Origin: Parasponia andersonii
Lineage: Eukaryota; Streptophyta; Magnoliopsida; Rosales; Cannabaceae
NCBI GenBank assembly: GCA_002914805.1
Contig: JXTB01000121.1
Location: 637,920-701,919 of the forward strand
Length of the DNA: 64,000 bases
Direction of reading: 5' to 3'
A model generated the notes under the pieces. It saw only the letters and a program-made list of their open reading frames with translations. It searched no databases and was not told where the DNA came from. Made by a program: the position numbers and the translations under genes. Shown in pieces: positions 12,761 through 24,294 of this stretch; position 1 is the stretch's first letter; each line of letters opens with the position of its first letter.

Positions 12761-13971
12761 TATAGATAAATATAAAATCTAGAACAAAAAAATCTATAAA
12801 ACAAACATAAAAGTAAGTATAATATCCAAAATGCAATAATACAGATTACTTTACAGAGAAGGTGAAGTGTAGTAATTGATTGTATTTATAAATATATATA
12901 TTGGTTTCAATGTATATATCATACCGATGATCTTAATTAAGATAAGGTAGTGGATGTTATATTTGGATGAGGTGCAATCCACGCTTTGTACACATGGGTT
13001 GTTCTTACTTGGATCCAGTCCATTTCAATTAACTTCACCGCGATCCAAGAAAAAGAACATCATAAAACTAGATAACTCAGAAAAAAGAAGGCTGAGTTCA
13101 TTATATAGAGCACACAGATTTTGAGATTGCATACCATTAATTGGGATTACATTCACATCCCTCTGATTTGTAGTGGAGATAATCTACATGTTAGGACCAT
13201 TAGATAAGTGAAAAGTTTTGATCTTGGTTACTAATTATTTGTACTCTTCTCTTGGTTCAATGTACCACATGTATATCTTGATCACCATTTAGATGTACGT
13301 ACATACGGTGTATAATTGTTTAACTTCTTAAAATTAGTTCGTTAATATTCTTTGACGACAGTTGGGAATGTATAATTATAATATTGATATTGCTAACTTA
13401 TAATCATCATGAGTTGACATATTACCATTCTTTATTGGCATACTGGCCGATAATAAACAAAAATCCAAAGTGTCACATATAGAAATTGATAGATAAACCT
13501 CTTGCACTCTCATTATAATTTATCATTAAATCAATGCAACATTTTTATGGATGAGTGTACGTGAGAACTAGGAACCAACCTAATAAAATTACTTGTCTCC
13601 CTCTCTCTTTCACAAAGTTTTTTTGTTTCTTACTTTGAAAAATTGAAAGACAATGCATTATGGTTTAATTCTTCAATTAATTTCATTACGTACTTTTTCA
13701 TTTTCGTTACAATATTAGGTAACGGATTTGGAAATAGCATACTAGTTAATGGATGTGATAGGTGTAATCCAAATGGTAAAGAGGAGAGGACAACACCATA
13801 ATTTGACAACTAAGTATGATAGCTGTATTGTACAATTTGAGTAAGCCTAAGAGATTGAAATATATGTCATGAAAGGGTCGAATGGTGTCTTTGACATATG
13901 GCCCTATATTGGAGATTGCCTATTACGAAAAAACTTGAAAACAATTTCTCTCCCCACCGATATAATAATAT

Positions 13972-14483
13972 TTTGAGAAATTTAGCATGTTTTATGTCTT
14001 ATAGGGGTGTTTTATCATTTTAGATGTCATATGATTATTTTTTATTTAATACACAATTTTTATTTATTATGATTTTAATCTAATATTAAAAATTATTATG
14101 TTTATTATGAAATTTATCTTTTTTAAAAGATAAAGTTTTAAGTGCCAAAAAAAAGGGGGGGAACTTGTACCGCTTTTAAGGGATCCTAACCACTAAGGAT
14201 CCTTCAAAAAACGGTATAAGTTTCCCTCTTTTTTTGGTGTTCAATATTTTATTACATATTTTGGTGCACTAAAATGATGAATACATGTTCCAAAAATTAT
14301 GTTTAACGAATTGCACATACGGCACCGAGTACTAAGAGGTGTGCACACTAAGTGTGCACACTCGGCACTTAATACCAAGTGTATGCATATATGTGCACAC
14401 ACAACACTTGTAGCCAAGTGTGTGTACATTTCCACGACAAAATCACCTACATTATAATATAAATTAGATATAAAACTAAAATA
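13972..14483. repeat. 510-bp direct repeat inside CACTA, copy 2
   Basis: Second copy of the 12251-12760 unit, 1721 bp downstream in the same orientation. Differences are mostly single substitutions plus a short G-run insertion just before the hairpin. Confidence 0.9.
14160..14225. repeat. Hairpin (inverted repeat) in repeat copy 2
   Basis: Same structure as at 12435-12500, with loop TAACCACTAA and a slightly more diverged right arm (AAAAACGGTATAAGTTTCC). Confidence 0.8.
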
Positions 14484-14548
14484 GCTAGCTTAATGAATAC
14501 CGACAAATCACATCCAGAATATCGTGCACCAAACTTAACATACTAGCT

Positions 14549-15110
14549 TCTAAACACTATTTGATATAAACTGTATCAGGTTTACCAATATTAAAAACAA
14601 ATGTACTATATCCAAAAGAATATGAATCAAGCCTAAAATATTAATTTTCCAAACTTTTAACATTAGCAAAAACAGGTAAACGAATATCATAAATGGTCAT
14701 AACACAAATAGAACATCATCTACCAAACTTCATTATGAGTTTCTAAACACTTCTGAGATAAATTATTTCATATCTACTAATATCATAAACAAATGTACCA
14801 CATCCAAAACAAATATGAATCGAACCTAAAATCTCAAATTTTCCGAAACCTTGAGATAAGCTAAAATGAGTAAATGAAAATGAGAAACATGCATACGGAA
14901 ACTGAAACATCATCTCCCAAACTCTTTTTACATAGACTATTTCATATCTACTGATATCAAAAAAAATGTCCAATTTTCCGAACTCCTGATAGAAATACGG
15001 GAAATAGAGGTACCAAAACCAAAAAAATCTTCTGCCAAACTTAGAATACCAGTTTCCAAACACTGTCTAAGAAAACTATATCAGATCTACCAATATCAAC
15101 CAAAATCATG
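14549..15110. repeat. Imperfect tandem array, about 190-bp unit, inside CACTA
   Basis: Recurring words TTTCTAAACACT, CATATCTACTAATATCA, ACAAATGTACCACATCC and CAAATTTTCCGAA come back in the same order from about 14549, 14741, 14929 (shortened) and 15053 (partial). The frames across it are low-complexity and not credible genes. Confidence 0.65.
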
Positions 15111-15769
15111 CTTATATATGAGACTCAAGAAATTGTTAGCCAAATAATAAATACGTCAATGAGAAACATATGCCATAAAAAAGGACGTAAACATGCAAAA
15201 CAGAAAATAGAAATCGCACTCAGAACCAGTTTTAGAAGCATAAAAACAATTTTGTGATACAAGCCCACCAAACAAACAAGTATTTATTGGACCCGACAAC
15301 TCAAAGTTTTCAAATTTTTTGAGTTTAAAAAAAGTGGATCCGAATCTGATACCAAACGGGCCAATATTTCTAATTCAGATCAATGACCCGACAACTCAAA
15401 CTCGAATAAGATCAATATGCAATTACAGAAAACGTATAAATGTGTCACTTAAAATGATTCCCACATCTTAACATCTCAAGGTTCTAAGTATCAAATTCAA
15501 TATTCAGAAGATTTTTTTTTCAAAAAAAATCCATTTTATCAAGGAAGAAAATTTTGCAAACCCCCTCATTACTAATACTTGAATAGAGTCTTGATCAATG
15601 CATATAACAACAAATCCATCGAACCCAAAATGTCCATATAAACAAAATTTCAAAAATTAAATTAAAAAATAAATAAATACATAAAATCAGTTTCAGAAGC
15701 ACTTATCTTTCAAACCACAAGATTACTGAGAAAAGGAGACCACGAGCCCAAAAGACCAAGAAAAAAAAA

Positions 15770-15965
15770 CTGAGATTAAGCAAAAGAGAGAGGAACCGAG
15801 AGCACAAGAGAGAGGGCGACAGAAGAGAGAAGGGCGGTAAAGAAGGAGTGACGGTGAGGGAAGAGTGGTGGAAGAGAGAGAGAGAGAGAGAGATGGGCTG
15901 TGAGCGATGAGAGAAAGGGAAAAACAGAGACTGCGACTGAAACGAGACTAAGGGAAAGAGGGGAA
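15770..15965 (-). promoter_or_regulatory. GA-rich (CT-rich on minus strand) leader of the CACTA genes
   Basis: A purine-rich block includes a (GA)n run near 15877-15891 and ends about 500 bases before the right terminus. On the transcribed minus strand it reads as a pyrimidine-rich leader, a common feature of plant 5' untranslated regions, and it sits at the expected transcription start side of the element. Function is inferred. Confidence 0.4.
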
Positions 15966-15974
15966 TAGGGTTTT

Positions 15975-16451
15975 GTTGTAAAAATTTACCGTCGGATTTT
16001 ACATAGCCCGTCAGTGAAAGTCTGCTTTCTTGTAGTGATTCACCGACGGGTGAATATTTTCCATCGATGAATATTTTTTAAAAAATATGACTATATAAAA
16101 ACGACCGTGTTTTAACTTTAAAGGAAGACACTTTCACCGACGGACAGCACAAACCCGTCAGTAAATATATTTTTATAAAATGTCTTTTTTTGGGGTAAAA
16201 TTATATTGGCGCCCAAAAATTAATATTTGCGGGAAAAAATCTGGATTTTTTTCTATATACTTTTTACCGACAAAAAATTAATCATATATCGGTATATTGA
16301 ATATATACCAACGAGTAGCCCATCGGTATAAAGGTCTGAAAAGTTGATATTTTTAGGCCTTCATTTGCCAATGGGATTAGGTTAAACCATCGGTAAATGT
16401 AACTTTCCCCGACGCCGACGAGCTAATCATAGTCCGTCGAGAAATGTTGAT
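15975..16451. repeat. CACTA subterminal repeat region, right
   Basis: Motifs such as ACCGTCGG, CCCGTCAG, CACCGACGG and CCGTCGAGAAAT recur in both orientations, mirroring the left end. The block contains an extra internal terminus at 16026-16037. Confidence 0.8.
16026..16037. repeat. Second, internal copy of the CACTA right terminus
   Basis: TTTCTTGTAGTG, identical to the outer terminus at 16452-16463 and 426 bases inside it. It is followed by ATT, which does not match the outer ACT duplication, so the outer end is the functional boundary of the present insertion. Confidence 0.85.
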
Positions 16452-16463
16452 TTTCTTGTAGTG
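16452..16463. repeat. CACTA terminal inverted repeat, right
   Basis: TTTCTTGTAGTG, perfect inverted partner of 5747-5758, followed by the target duplication ACT. Confidence 0.95.
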
Positions 16464-16466
16464 ACT

Positions 16467-19400
16467 ATATTAAACTTACAACTAGGTCAATACTGTTCAC
16501 ATATAACCCATGTAGATTGGTTCACTAAAGAAAGTTTCAAAATACTTATTTACAATAACGAGTCATAAATAATTTTACTTTTATTTTATTATAATATTGA
16601 AGTCATTCCAAAACAATTTTCTTGTAACTACGTTATTTCATATACTTGATCTTTAATTTAGTATAAAATATAGATTCATACTATTTTTCACAAAATTATA
16701 TTATTTAAAAAAAATATATTTCTTTCGATAAATAATCTTAATACTAAAATATATTTTTACTTAAAATCATATTTTAAAGAAAATACTTGTAAACATAATT
16801 CTATTAAAAATAATAAAATAATAAAACATTTAGTTTTTGGATGAGGAAAATTACTAGAAAAGATCAAAGGTTATTCACCTTATTTGCTTGTCTATTTAAC
16901 TCAAATAATCAACACATTCTTTTAAGAACCTAAATTATATAGATGATATATAAGTATCAAATCATTACAAACACACTCTAGTTACACTAAAAATAATGAC
17001 TAATTACTACTTATGAACCGTTTATGGTCAACTCTATTTTTTCTTGAGTAATCTCAAATTCCCACGATTCAAAAAAATTCTGACCTATCTCTAAAATTTA
17101 CCAAACTTAGGGGATTTGTTCTACAAGTTATGGGGTCCTAAATGTACCAAGAATGTAGCTATATAGTCTATAGGTAAGCTCCGTGTAGCTGAACAAGTCG
17201 CAACCATGTTTTGTCCAAAGTGCTGAAAATTTTAGATTTTTCTAGATTCGTAGTACTTATTTTAATTGACTATAACCATCTATTTATAAGTCTATTTTTA
17301 TGAATTATATACCGTTGGAAAGGTAATATAATAAGCTTTTCAATCACATAAAATATGATCCAATCAGACTAGTAAAAGTCCTTAAAAAACTAGTTGGAAC
17401 CTCTGATGCACTTTTACATCTTAGCTCAAAACTCAAAAATTTATAACTTTCTATTTACCCAACTAAATCACTCAAAATTTATCTTGTTTAAATCCTAATA
17501 TCAATACGCTTTATCTCATATCAGATTCATGCTAATAGTTCATAAATTACTTATAGATAAATTAAAACCCTAACCCCAGACATGCAATTCTAATCCTTAA
17601 ATATTTAATTAGTGTACGTAGACTCAATAGAATACAGTTAATTACCTTAAAATTCAAATGAATTGAATTTTCTTCTTCTTAAATGCATAGCCTCCACTCT
17701 CTCTCTATCTTTTTTTTCTTTACAAAACGTACGTATAAACTCAGCAGATTATTAGACCCTTTAAGGTTTCTTAAAGTGATAGTTATCTAATTACTAAAAT
17801 CACCCCTAATAACCACTATTAACCAAGGGCTATATATTCTTCTCTTTTATCTATTAAATTATTTATATAATATAAACAAATCCTCTTTTTATTTATTTAA
17901 TTTTGTATACGGGTTGTCACAATTCTAATAAAATCCTATATTTATTTTCTTAGGCAAAATTAATTCATCTAATTAGATTGATAATACTAATATGGTATAC
18001 TATCATACCCTTTTTCCCCCTTTTTTTAAAGAAGTGAATATAATATCATATCTCTACGCACCAAGAAAAATGGAATATATATAACGGGAGAAGAGAGAGT
18101 TTTTTTTTTCTTACAGGAGTAATAACAATAGATTACTAAATGACATCTCAGTATTCGATCTTCAAAAGAAGTGATCTTAAACATCTCAATAAAGCTAGTT
18201 AGTTTAACAATAAATAAATAAATGAATAAAGTAGCTAAGGTAAGATTTTATCGGACAAGGAAGACAATACTAATTAAATAAAGGCACCTATAGTGGGAAT
18301 ATGCGTTTTTCAAAATTAGATAAAATCGGAATCAAATAGTGTGAAAATTAATTTTGATGTAAGTGACAATTCAAAAATAATGCAAATTACGAACAGCCGT
18401 ATATATATATATATATATTTTCATGCTACAAGAAAATTTCTCATATCTAGTCGTATTTATTATTATTATTATTATTATCTTAACAAAACTAAAGATTCAA
18501 TTGCCATTGTGGATTAATTGCTGTCTCATATTTTCGATCTTGATCTTATTATATATTTACATGTATCTTACGTGTGTTCTTTGAGGAGTTAAGAAACATC
18601 AAATCAAAGACATTACATTTTGGCGGTATTATATCGACTATTTGCCGACAATTTGGCCTTTCACGATAGGGGGCAGAGAAAATAGAAAAGGGAAAGAAAA
18701 ATCGCTTACTTTATGCCTTTATTGCATGGTGATGATCACGACAAGATATATAATCGCGACAAGATGTTAAATCATACCCTTGTAAATAAGGGCATGGATT
18801 GTCGTATATAAGTGTGTCTTATATTTGATGTAAGAGTTCAAATAGCTTCCATACTTAAAACTAAATCAAAATAAATAAACTCTACTTATTAATTTTTTTT
18901 TTTTAAAACAAAACCTCAGGAGGAGATTAATTTATTAAAAAGGCAAAATCTACTAAATATTAAATTTACGTAGAAATATTGAAGCTGAAAAGAATAACAT
19001 AAAAAATGTATCTATATAACAAATATATAAAGATATTTATAGGATAGTTCCTAAGCCTCTCACTCCTGTAGCACATGCTTTTTAAATTAACACTCAAATA
19101 TTATTCATAAATGAACTTTCCTCCCATCGAGTGTACTGCTACTATAACAAGTAACATTTTTTTCTTGTTTTATTTATAATTCTCCCAAGATTTTTTTTAA
19201 CAAAATAAAAATGACGAAGATGGGGCTTATTTTAAACTCTTAATTAACTGTAGTACGTATAAAAATCTGTTGTAATTCAGAGAAAAACAGTTTTTTGAAT
19301 TGTTTAGATGGTCCTATGTTCACACGTTAGGGGTTAAATGAATGTGGATATAATTAAAAGGAATAAGAATATTTTTTGTATTATGTTATTTACTGAAAAT

Positions 19401-20991
19401 TAATAGAAAATGAAATAATAAACATTAAAACACCATTATAAAAAAAAAAAAAAAAAAAAAGATGTTAACTTAGGAAACGTAGTCGGAATGCTTTGAATTT
19501 GTTAAATTGTCTATTCAAAGGTATGCATGTTTCAAAGTAGAAGATTTTAAGGTGTTTCAAAGAAGAAGATTTTAAGGGTAAAATAGTATTTTAAGATTTA
19601 AATTAAAAAATGAGTTTTTATAAGTAATCAAATTCTTTAACTAGGGTGTGGATATAGTGGGAGCATTACCATTGTTTTCTCCAATTTATGTGCACCTCAT
19701 TCTTTGATTCTTCTATTTTGGTAAACAACTAAACATGCTATTAACATACAACCGGGCATTAATCATGTAATTTCTCGAACTAATCATTTTGAGTTAGAAA
19801 GCAGAAGACATGATACATTGATATCGGAACGGCCAATACTTGAAAACTTTCTAAATGGTACATCATTCTTAGAATTTGCCATACGAGAAATGCTACAGAC
19901 GTCATAAGTACTATGTACGTGGAGTGGCTAAAATATATGTCATATAATATATGTGAGTTTGTGTGTAATTTGAGTATGTCCCTGGTATTACTCTTTGGCA
20001 AACTACGCGTAATATATATTTTATGAGTGAATAAGATCAAAGTATAGTACTAGTTCTATGTGACTTTGACCTCCAATATAGGTGATTGTAATGCCAAAAT
20101 TAATTGCTTATTTCACTCTAGCTAGATTCGTTAATTTAATGATGATCATCATGATCAGGATATAGTACTTTTAAATTAAGACTGTGGTTGGCTGCCGACA
20201 TTGGCTAATTATCAGTTTAATTAGAACATAAAAAGTTCCTTTAAATAGCACTTTGCTTATTTGGTGAGGGACATTGAAGTTATTAGCTGCCCATTTTCAA
20301 TGATGACTAGGTCGGCAATATTTGATTTTGAAATCATAAAATTCAAATTTGTTTCCCTCATCATAACCATTTTGTCGGCAGCAGCACCGTCTACGATGAA
20401 AATGAAATTTAGTTTTCCTCGATGTTAAATTGACAAGCAATTATATAGGGCACTCTTAGAATTAAATACTAAATACTATGGTGATTATTTTACTTTATCT
20501 GGTGCAAAGTACATATTTCAACATCATGATAAAATGAGGTATTATTAAAATAAAAGTATGTGTAAGTTACATACCTACTATTCCAATACATATATAAATA
20601 AATAAAAATATCATATTTTAAAGGATTAAAACTTTAAATAACTTATTTCGGTCTTCAAACATTTAAAAAGTTGTTCTTGTTAGTCATTTTTAATATTTTC
20701 TATTATATCCTCAACGGATATAAAATAAAATAAAATAAAAATATTATGAAAGTATTAGCATCAATATCCCAAAAGGAAAATTTACACCTACGAAATCTAC
20801 AGCTTCACATGATGAAAAAAAGTGTCTTCTCATAAATATTTTCAAAATTAATCCCCATTATCAAGTCACAAATGTAAAAGTATTTGAATGTCTATTCTAC
20901 AACAAATTTTAAAATACATTTTTCTCCAATAAATCTTAAACTGCCACCATTGCCACCTGCAGTACCCGCTAATCCCGATCTCGACCCTAAT
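16467..20991. other. AT-rich intergenic spacer, no gene recognised
   Basis: No credible coding region on either strand. There are (TA)n and (TTA)n runs near 18400-18480, a poly-A run at 19440-19460 and a 26-bp tandem duplication (AAGAAGATTTTAAGG-type) near 19530-19580. A stretch at about 17000-17925 ending GGGTTGTCACAATTC has the look of an old LTR end but no partner was found. Confidence 0.5.
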
Positions 20992-23167
20992 TGTCACAAT
21001 CCAAACTCCAGACTAGTAGCAGAAAGAGAATTTCAAAAGTGAAAATTCATAAATTGTTTTTAAAAAATTTATAAAAATAATTATAAAAATAAAATTATCA
21101 CGGTTTGTGATCACCATTAGATATAGATTGTTAATAAAAATTTATTAAAATGAATCAAACATCATCATTAGTAGTTTCACAACCTAGCATACTAATTATA
21201 TAGACCGAGTCTGTGAGACGGACCCTTAAATATATGATACAAGCCAAGATAAATAACAAAGTTATTATACATAGTTACCAATTTTCGGTAAAGTAACTAG
21301 CTCTCCACTAAATAACTTTGGAGTCTCCAAAATCACATCGAATATAACCTGAGAGGGGAAAAATAAGAGGTGAGCATTCACATGCTTAATAGGAATTCAA
21401 TTACCTTGTAGATGGATGCAATTTCTCAAACCTGCATGATTAATATTTTTAATTCTATTTATAAATCAAATTTATAAATCATTGGTATTCAGAATAATCA
21501 TATATTCAAAACGAAATCCAAAACCACATCATTGTATATATCATAGATCAGTAGATAGATAAGTGAGTTCTCATCCTCTTACCACAACCCTATAATACCT
21601 CTGTAATAGAAGTACCTAGCATCTTGATACTACCTGTAGGTATATCAGATAAAAACCTGTGTAAGGGTCTAGGTCTTTCACCTATCATTACAGCAATTCA
21701 CCAGTGATCTAAAATACCACGATGCTATAATATAACTCAAGTATGTGATCCTATGGTATATATAACATATAATAGTTCACCACAACCATGCATCCAATAA
21801 TCAAATCATACTTTAAAAACTCAACTTGGCATTATTCTGGAATTTACTATATATGGGTAGTACACTGCTGTTTCATCCCGTAATCACAATGTAAAAATAT
21901 GTATAATAATTTTTATAATCTAATCAAAATATAACCCAGAAGTTTACAATAATTAATCAAACCATCGTACAATCATGATATTTCATAAATAAATTTTAAT
22001 GCAATTAAAATCGAAAATAGATATAAAAATCATGTAATTGAACCTCTACCTTGATATGGTAGTAATACTAGATTAGTGACACTCGTAGATTCCTCCGTTG
22101 GTCACTCAGATATTCGAATGACAAATTCTGATTCTTGGTAAGTCCAATTGAAAAAGTGACTTTTCCACCAGAGCCTTAAATAGAGAAACAGAGACCACCA
22201 CTAAATTCAGAGTACCCAAAAATACTAGGTTAGATATATATCTTGTAAAAAATAGATCTCAGTGTAGGACCGGCCTGTGATGAGCAAAACGATGCAATTT
22301 TAAGCCACGAAATTCTAATTTTTGTTTCACTTCGAAATATAGTGATATTTTATATCAAAATTCATTTCTTCACCTTACTAAGTCTAAATTCAAAGTCAGA
22401 ACTCATTTTGAGGTCCTGAGCATCAGTTAAGCTCAAAAATCTGAAAATTATAGTAACACCACTTTTGTTATTATTTAGAAAAATGTCCTCTTTTTCTAAT
22501 TAAAATTTACTTTACTTCTGGATACCATTTTCACTTCTATGAATTATAATTCTTCATAATTTTTAACCTTCTTTCACCTTATTTATATATCTTGAGTAAA
22601 TAAATTACTTAACTAAAATAACTATGTAAATATTACTTTTTACAAAGTTAGTAAAAGTGGGTAAAAGTGATGAAAATTTGACTAGAGACGAATTTGACTG
22701 AGCAACCACTTAAAGATGGTCAATGATGGTGAGAGGAACTCCCATGTGCCAGCGGTGTTGACAAAGGTGTCGAACTGTGCACTAGTGGTTGGAAAACCAT
22801 ATTTTAGGTCATCTTTTCGGTGGCTTGCAACGTCGATGTCTAGCGGCGAAATAGCAAGGGACTAGCGGAGGCAACTTTGTCAGTGACCGGTCTTTCACAC
22901 GGGTCAATGAGTGGGCAGAGGTGGGCAGCAATGGCGCAGTGGCGGAGTTGAAAAGATCGGCTTTTTTTCTCTCTTCTTCTCTCTCTTTCAAGTCTTCCAT
23001 TGTGAGAATTAAGAGTTTTGAGGTATTTTTATGTAAATTCAGGGTATTGTAGCCCCTATAATTTAATTCTTGATATTTTGAATTTTTAATTCTGAAAATA
23101 CATATTTACGAAAATGCCTTTAGTCTTAAATTTTATCAGATACACTTAAAAACTCTCAGGTTTTACA
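20992..23167 (-). mobile_element. Large-LTR-like repeat, copy B (probable solo LTR)
   Basis: The unit begins TGTCACAATCC on the plus strand and ends TTTTACA. It is flanked by CTAAT (20987-20991) and TTAAT (23168-23172), a near-perfect 5-bp target duplication. Homologous along most of its length to copy D (for example the shared block CCCAAAAATACTAGGTTAGA and the GATGCAATTT / CAAACCTGCATG block) and to copy A. Near its transcriptional start side (22680-23000) it has a GC-richer stretch. No coding part of a retroelement was recognised, so a solo LTR is the simplest reading. Confidence 0.65.
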
Positions 23168-24071
23168 TTAATGGTGTATCCGCTTAACTATGGTCGAAAA
23201 ATTTTGACTACGGTCGAACTTATTCTGTTGTTGTCTTTTACTGTTTTGACCAATTTGCAACAGTAGAAAATTTCAACCCTAGTTGAAAATAGTCCACCAC
23301 CTTTCCAGTGGCACCTCTTTCATTTTATTTTTTTTTTAAAAAAATATTGGTTGAAAATTTTAGCCGAAGATCGAGTTGGGGATAATTTTAGAATTCAAAA
23401 ATTCTCATTAAATGAAAGGGTGATTATATTTGTACCCATTAGATATAAAGGCACCACTTCCTTTCTAAATTATTTCTTTTAATATAACTTTATCCTGATA
23501 CTTGAATATTTGAACGAGAATTTTAATTAAAGGACCCCATTAAGGATTAAAAAAAATTATAAAAATATAAATAAAAACAAAATATCTACACAAGAAAATA
23601 TATATTATAGAAAATATTTTCTAAAAAAATGAATAATAAATAATTTTATTACTTTAATGGTGGGTTTTGTTTTAAAAAACCAGATATTAGAAAGCAAATA
23701 TTAAACTAGGCAGAAGAAAAGAGACATAAAAGATACTACAAATCATCACTCCACCTCGCAAAACCCACATAGCATCAGGCCTAAAAGTGAAATGGTAATA
23801 AATAATTCTAGCAAGAAATTATCTATTCGCCATTGGGAAAAAAAAAAAACAAAAGACTTAAATTTATTAAAGTGATGGTGGCCAGTTCTAAATGCACTAA
23901 ATGAATACACCCAAAAAATAAATAATAAGTCAAGGAAAGAAAAACCCATATGTAATCAATAAAGAAAAGGGAATACACAAATTATAGAATAATTAAGTAA
24001 AAACTAGGTAAAAATACAATGATACGTAAGCCAAAAAAAAAAAAAAAATAAGCAAAGTTGAAAACTCTTAA

Positions 24072-24094
24072 NNNNNNNNNNNNNNNNNNNNNNN
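24072..24094. other. Assembly gap, 23 N
   Basis: Run of 23 undetermined bases directly next to a tandem duplication. Confidence 0.99.
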
Positions 24095-24294
24095 AAAAAA
24101 AAAGAAGTATAGAAGAAAATAATGGAAAATAAAGAGACGAGTTAGAAAAATAAATATGTCATAGACTACTTTTTGACTTAGGAGAGATTGAACCCAAAAA
24201 AAAGAAGTATAGAAGAAAATAATAGAAAATAAAGAGACGAGTGAGAAAAATAAATATGTCATAGACTACTTTTTGACTTAGGAGAGATTGAAAA
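24095..24294. repeat. 100-bp tandem duplication beside the gap
   Basis: Two copies with an exact 100-bp period (AAAGAAGTATAGAAGAAAAT at 24101 and 24201). They differ at only about two internal positions plus the last few bases. The left copy starts at the gap, so the array may be longer than assembled. Confidence 0.9.

Larger units (their letters stand above)
11700..15770. other. Non-coding interior of the CACTA element (upstream of tnpD)
   Basis: About 4 kb between the transposase start and the GA-rich leader contains no recognisable coding region. It holds a 510-bp direct repeat pair, each with a hairpin, and an imperfect tandem array at 14549-15110. It may be the long promoter, leader or intron of the element, or DNA captured by it; the sequence alone does not decide. 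Confidence 0.6.
5747..16463 (-). mobile_element. CACTA (En/Spm, CMC superfamily) DNA transposon, 10.7 kb, structurally complete but coding-defective
   Basis: The element starts with CACTACAAGAAA (5747-5758) and ends with the exact inverted copy TTTCTTGTAGTG (16452-16463). It is flanked on both sides by the 3-bp duplication ACT (5744-5746 and 16464-16466), as expected for this superfamily. Both ends carry many short CCGACG/CGTCGG-type subterminal repeats. Two gene relics lie on the minus strand: a tnpD-like transposase (8081-11641) and a tnpA-like gene (6463-7982). The transcriptional 5' end is therefore on the right, next to a GA-rich leader. It is larger than a minimal autonomous element because about 4 kb of non-coding, partly duplicated DNA lies between the tnpD start and the right terminus. 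It cannot be autonomous as it stands, since the transposase frame holds several stop codons. Confidence 0.95.

Noticed and set aside
14743-15063. 106-residue frame rich in F and Y
   Set aside because: It spans a tandem array, has repeated words caused by the array, and no recognisable domain.
17000-17925. Possible LTR end (GGGTTGTCACAATTC near 17910)
   Set aside because: No primer site, partner LTR or coding part was found, and similarity to other copies in the window was too weak.
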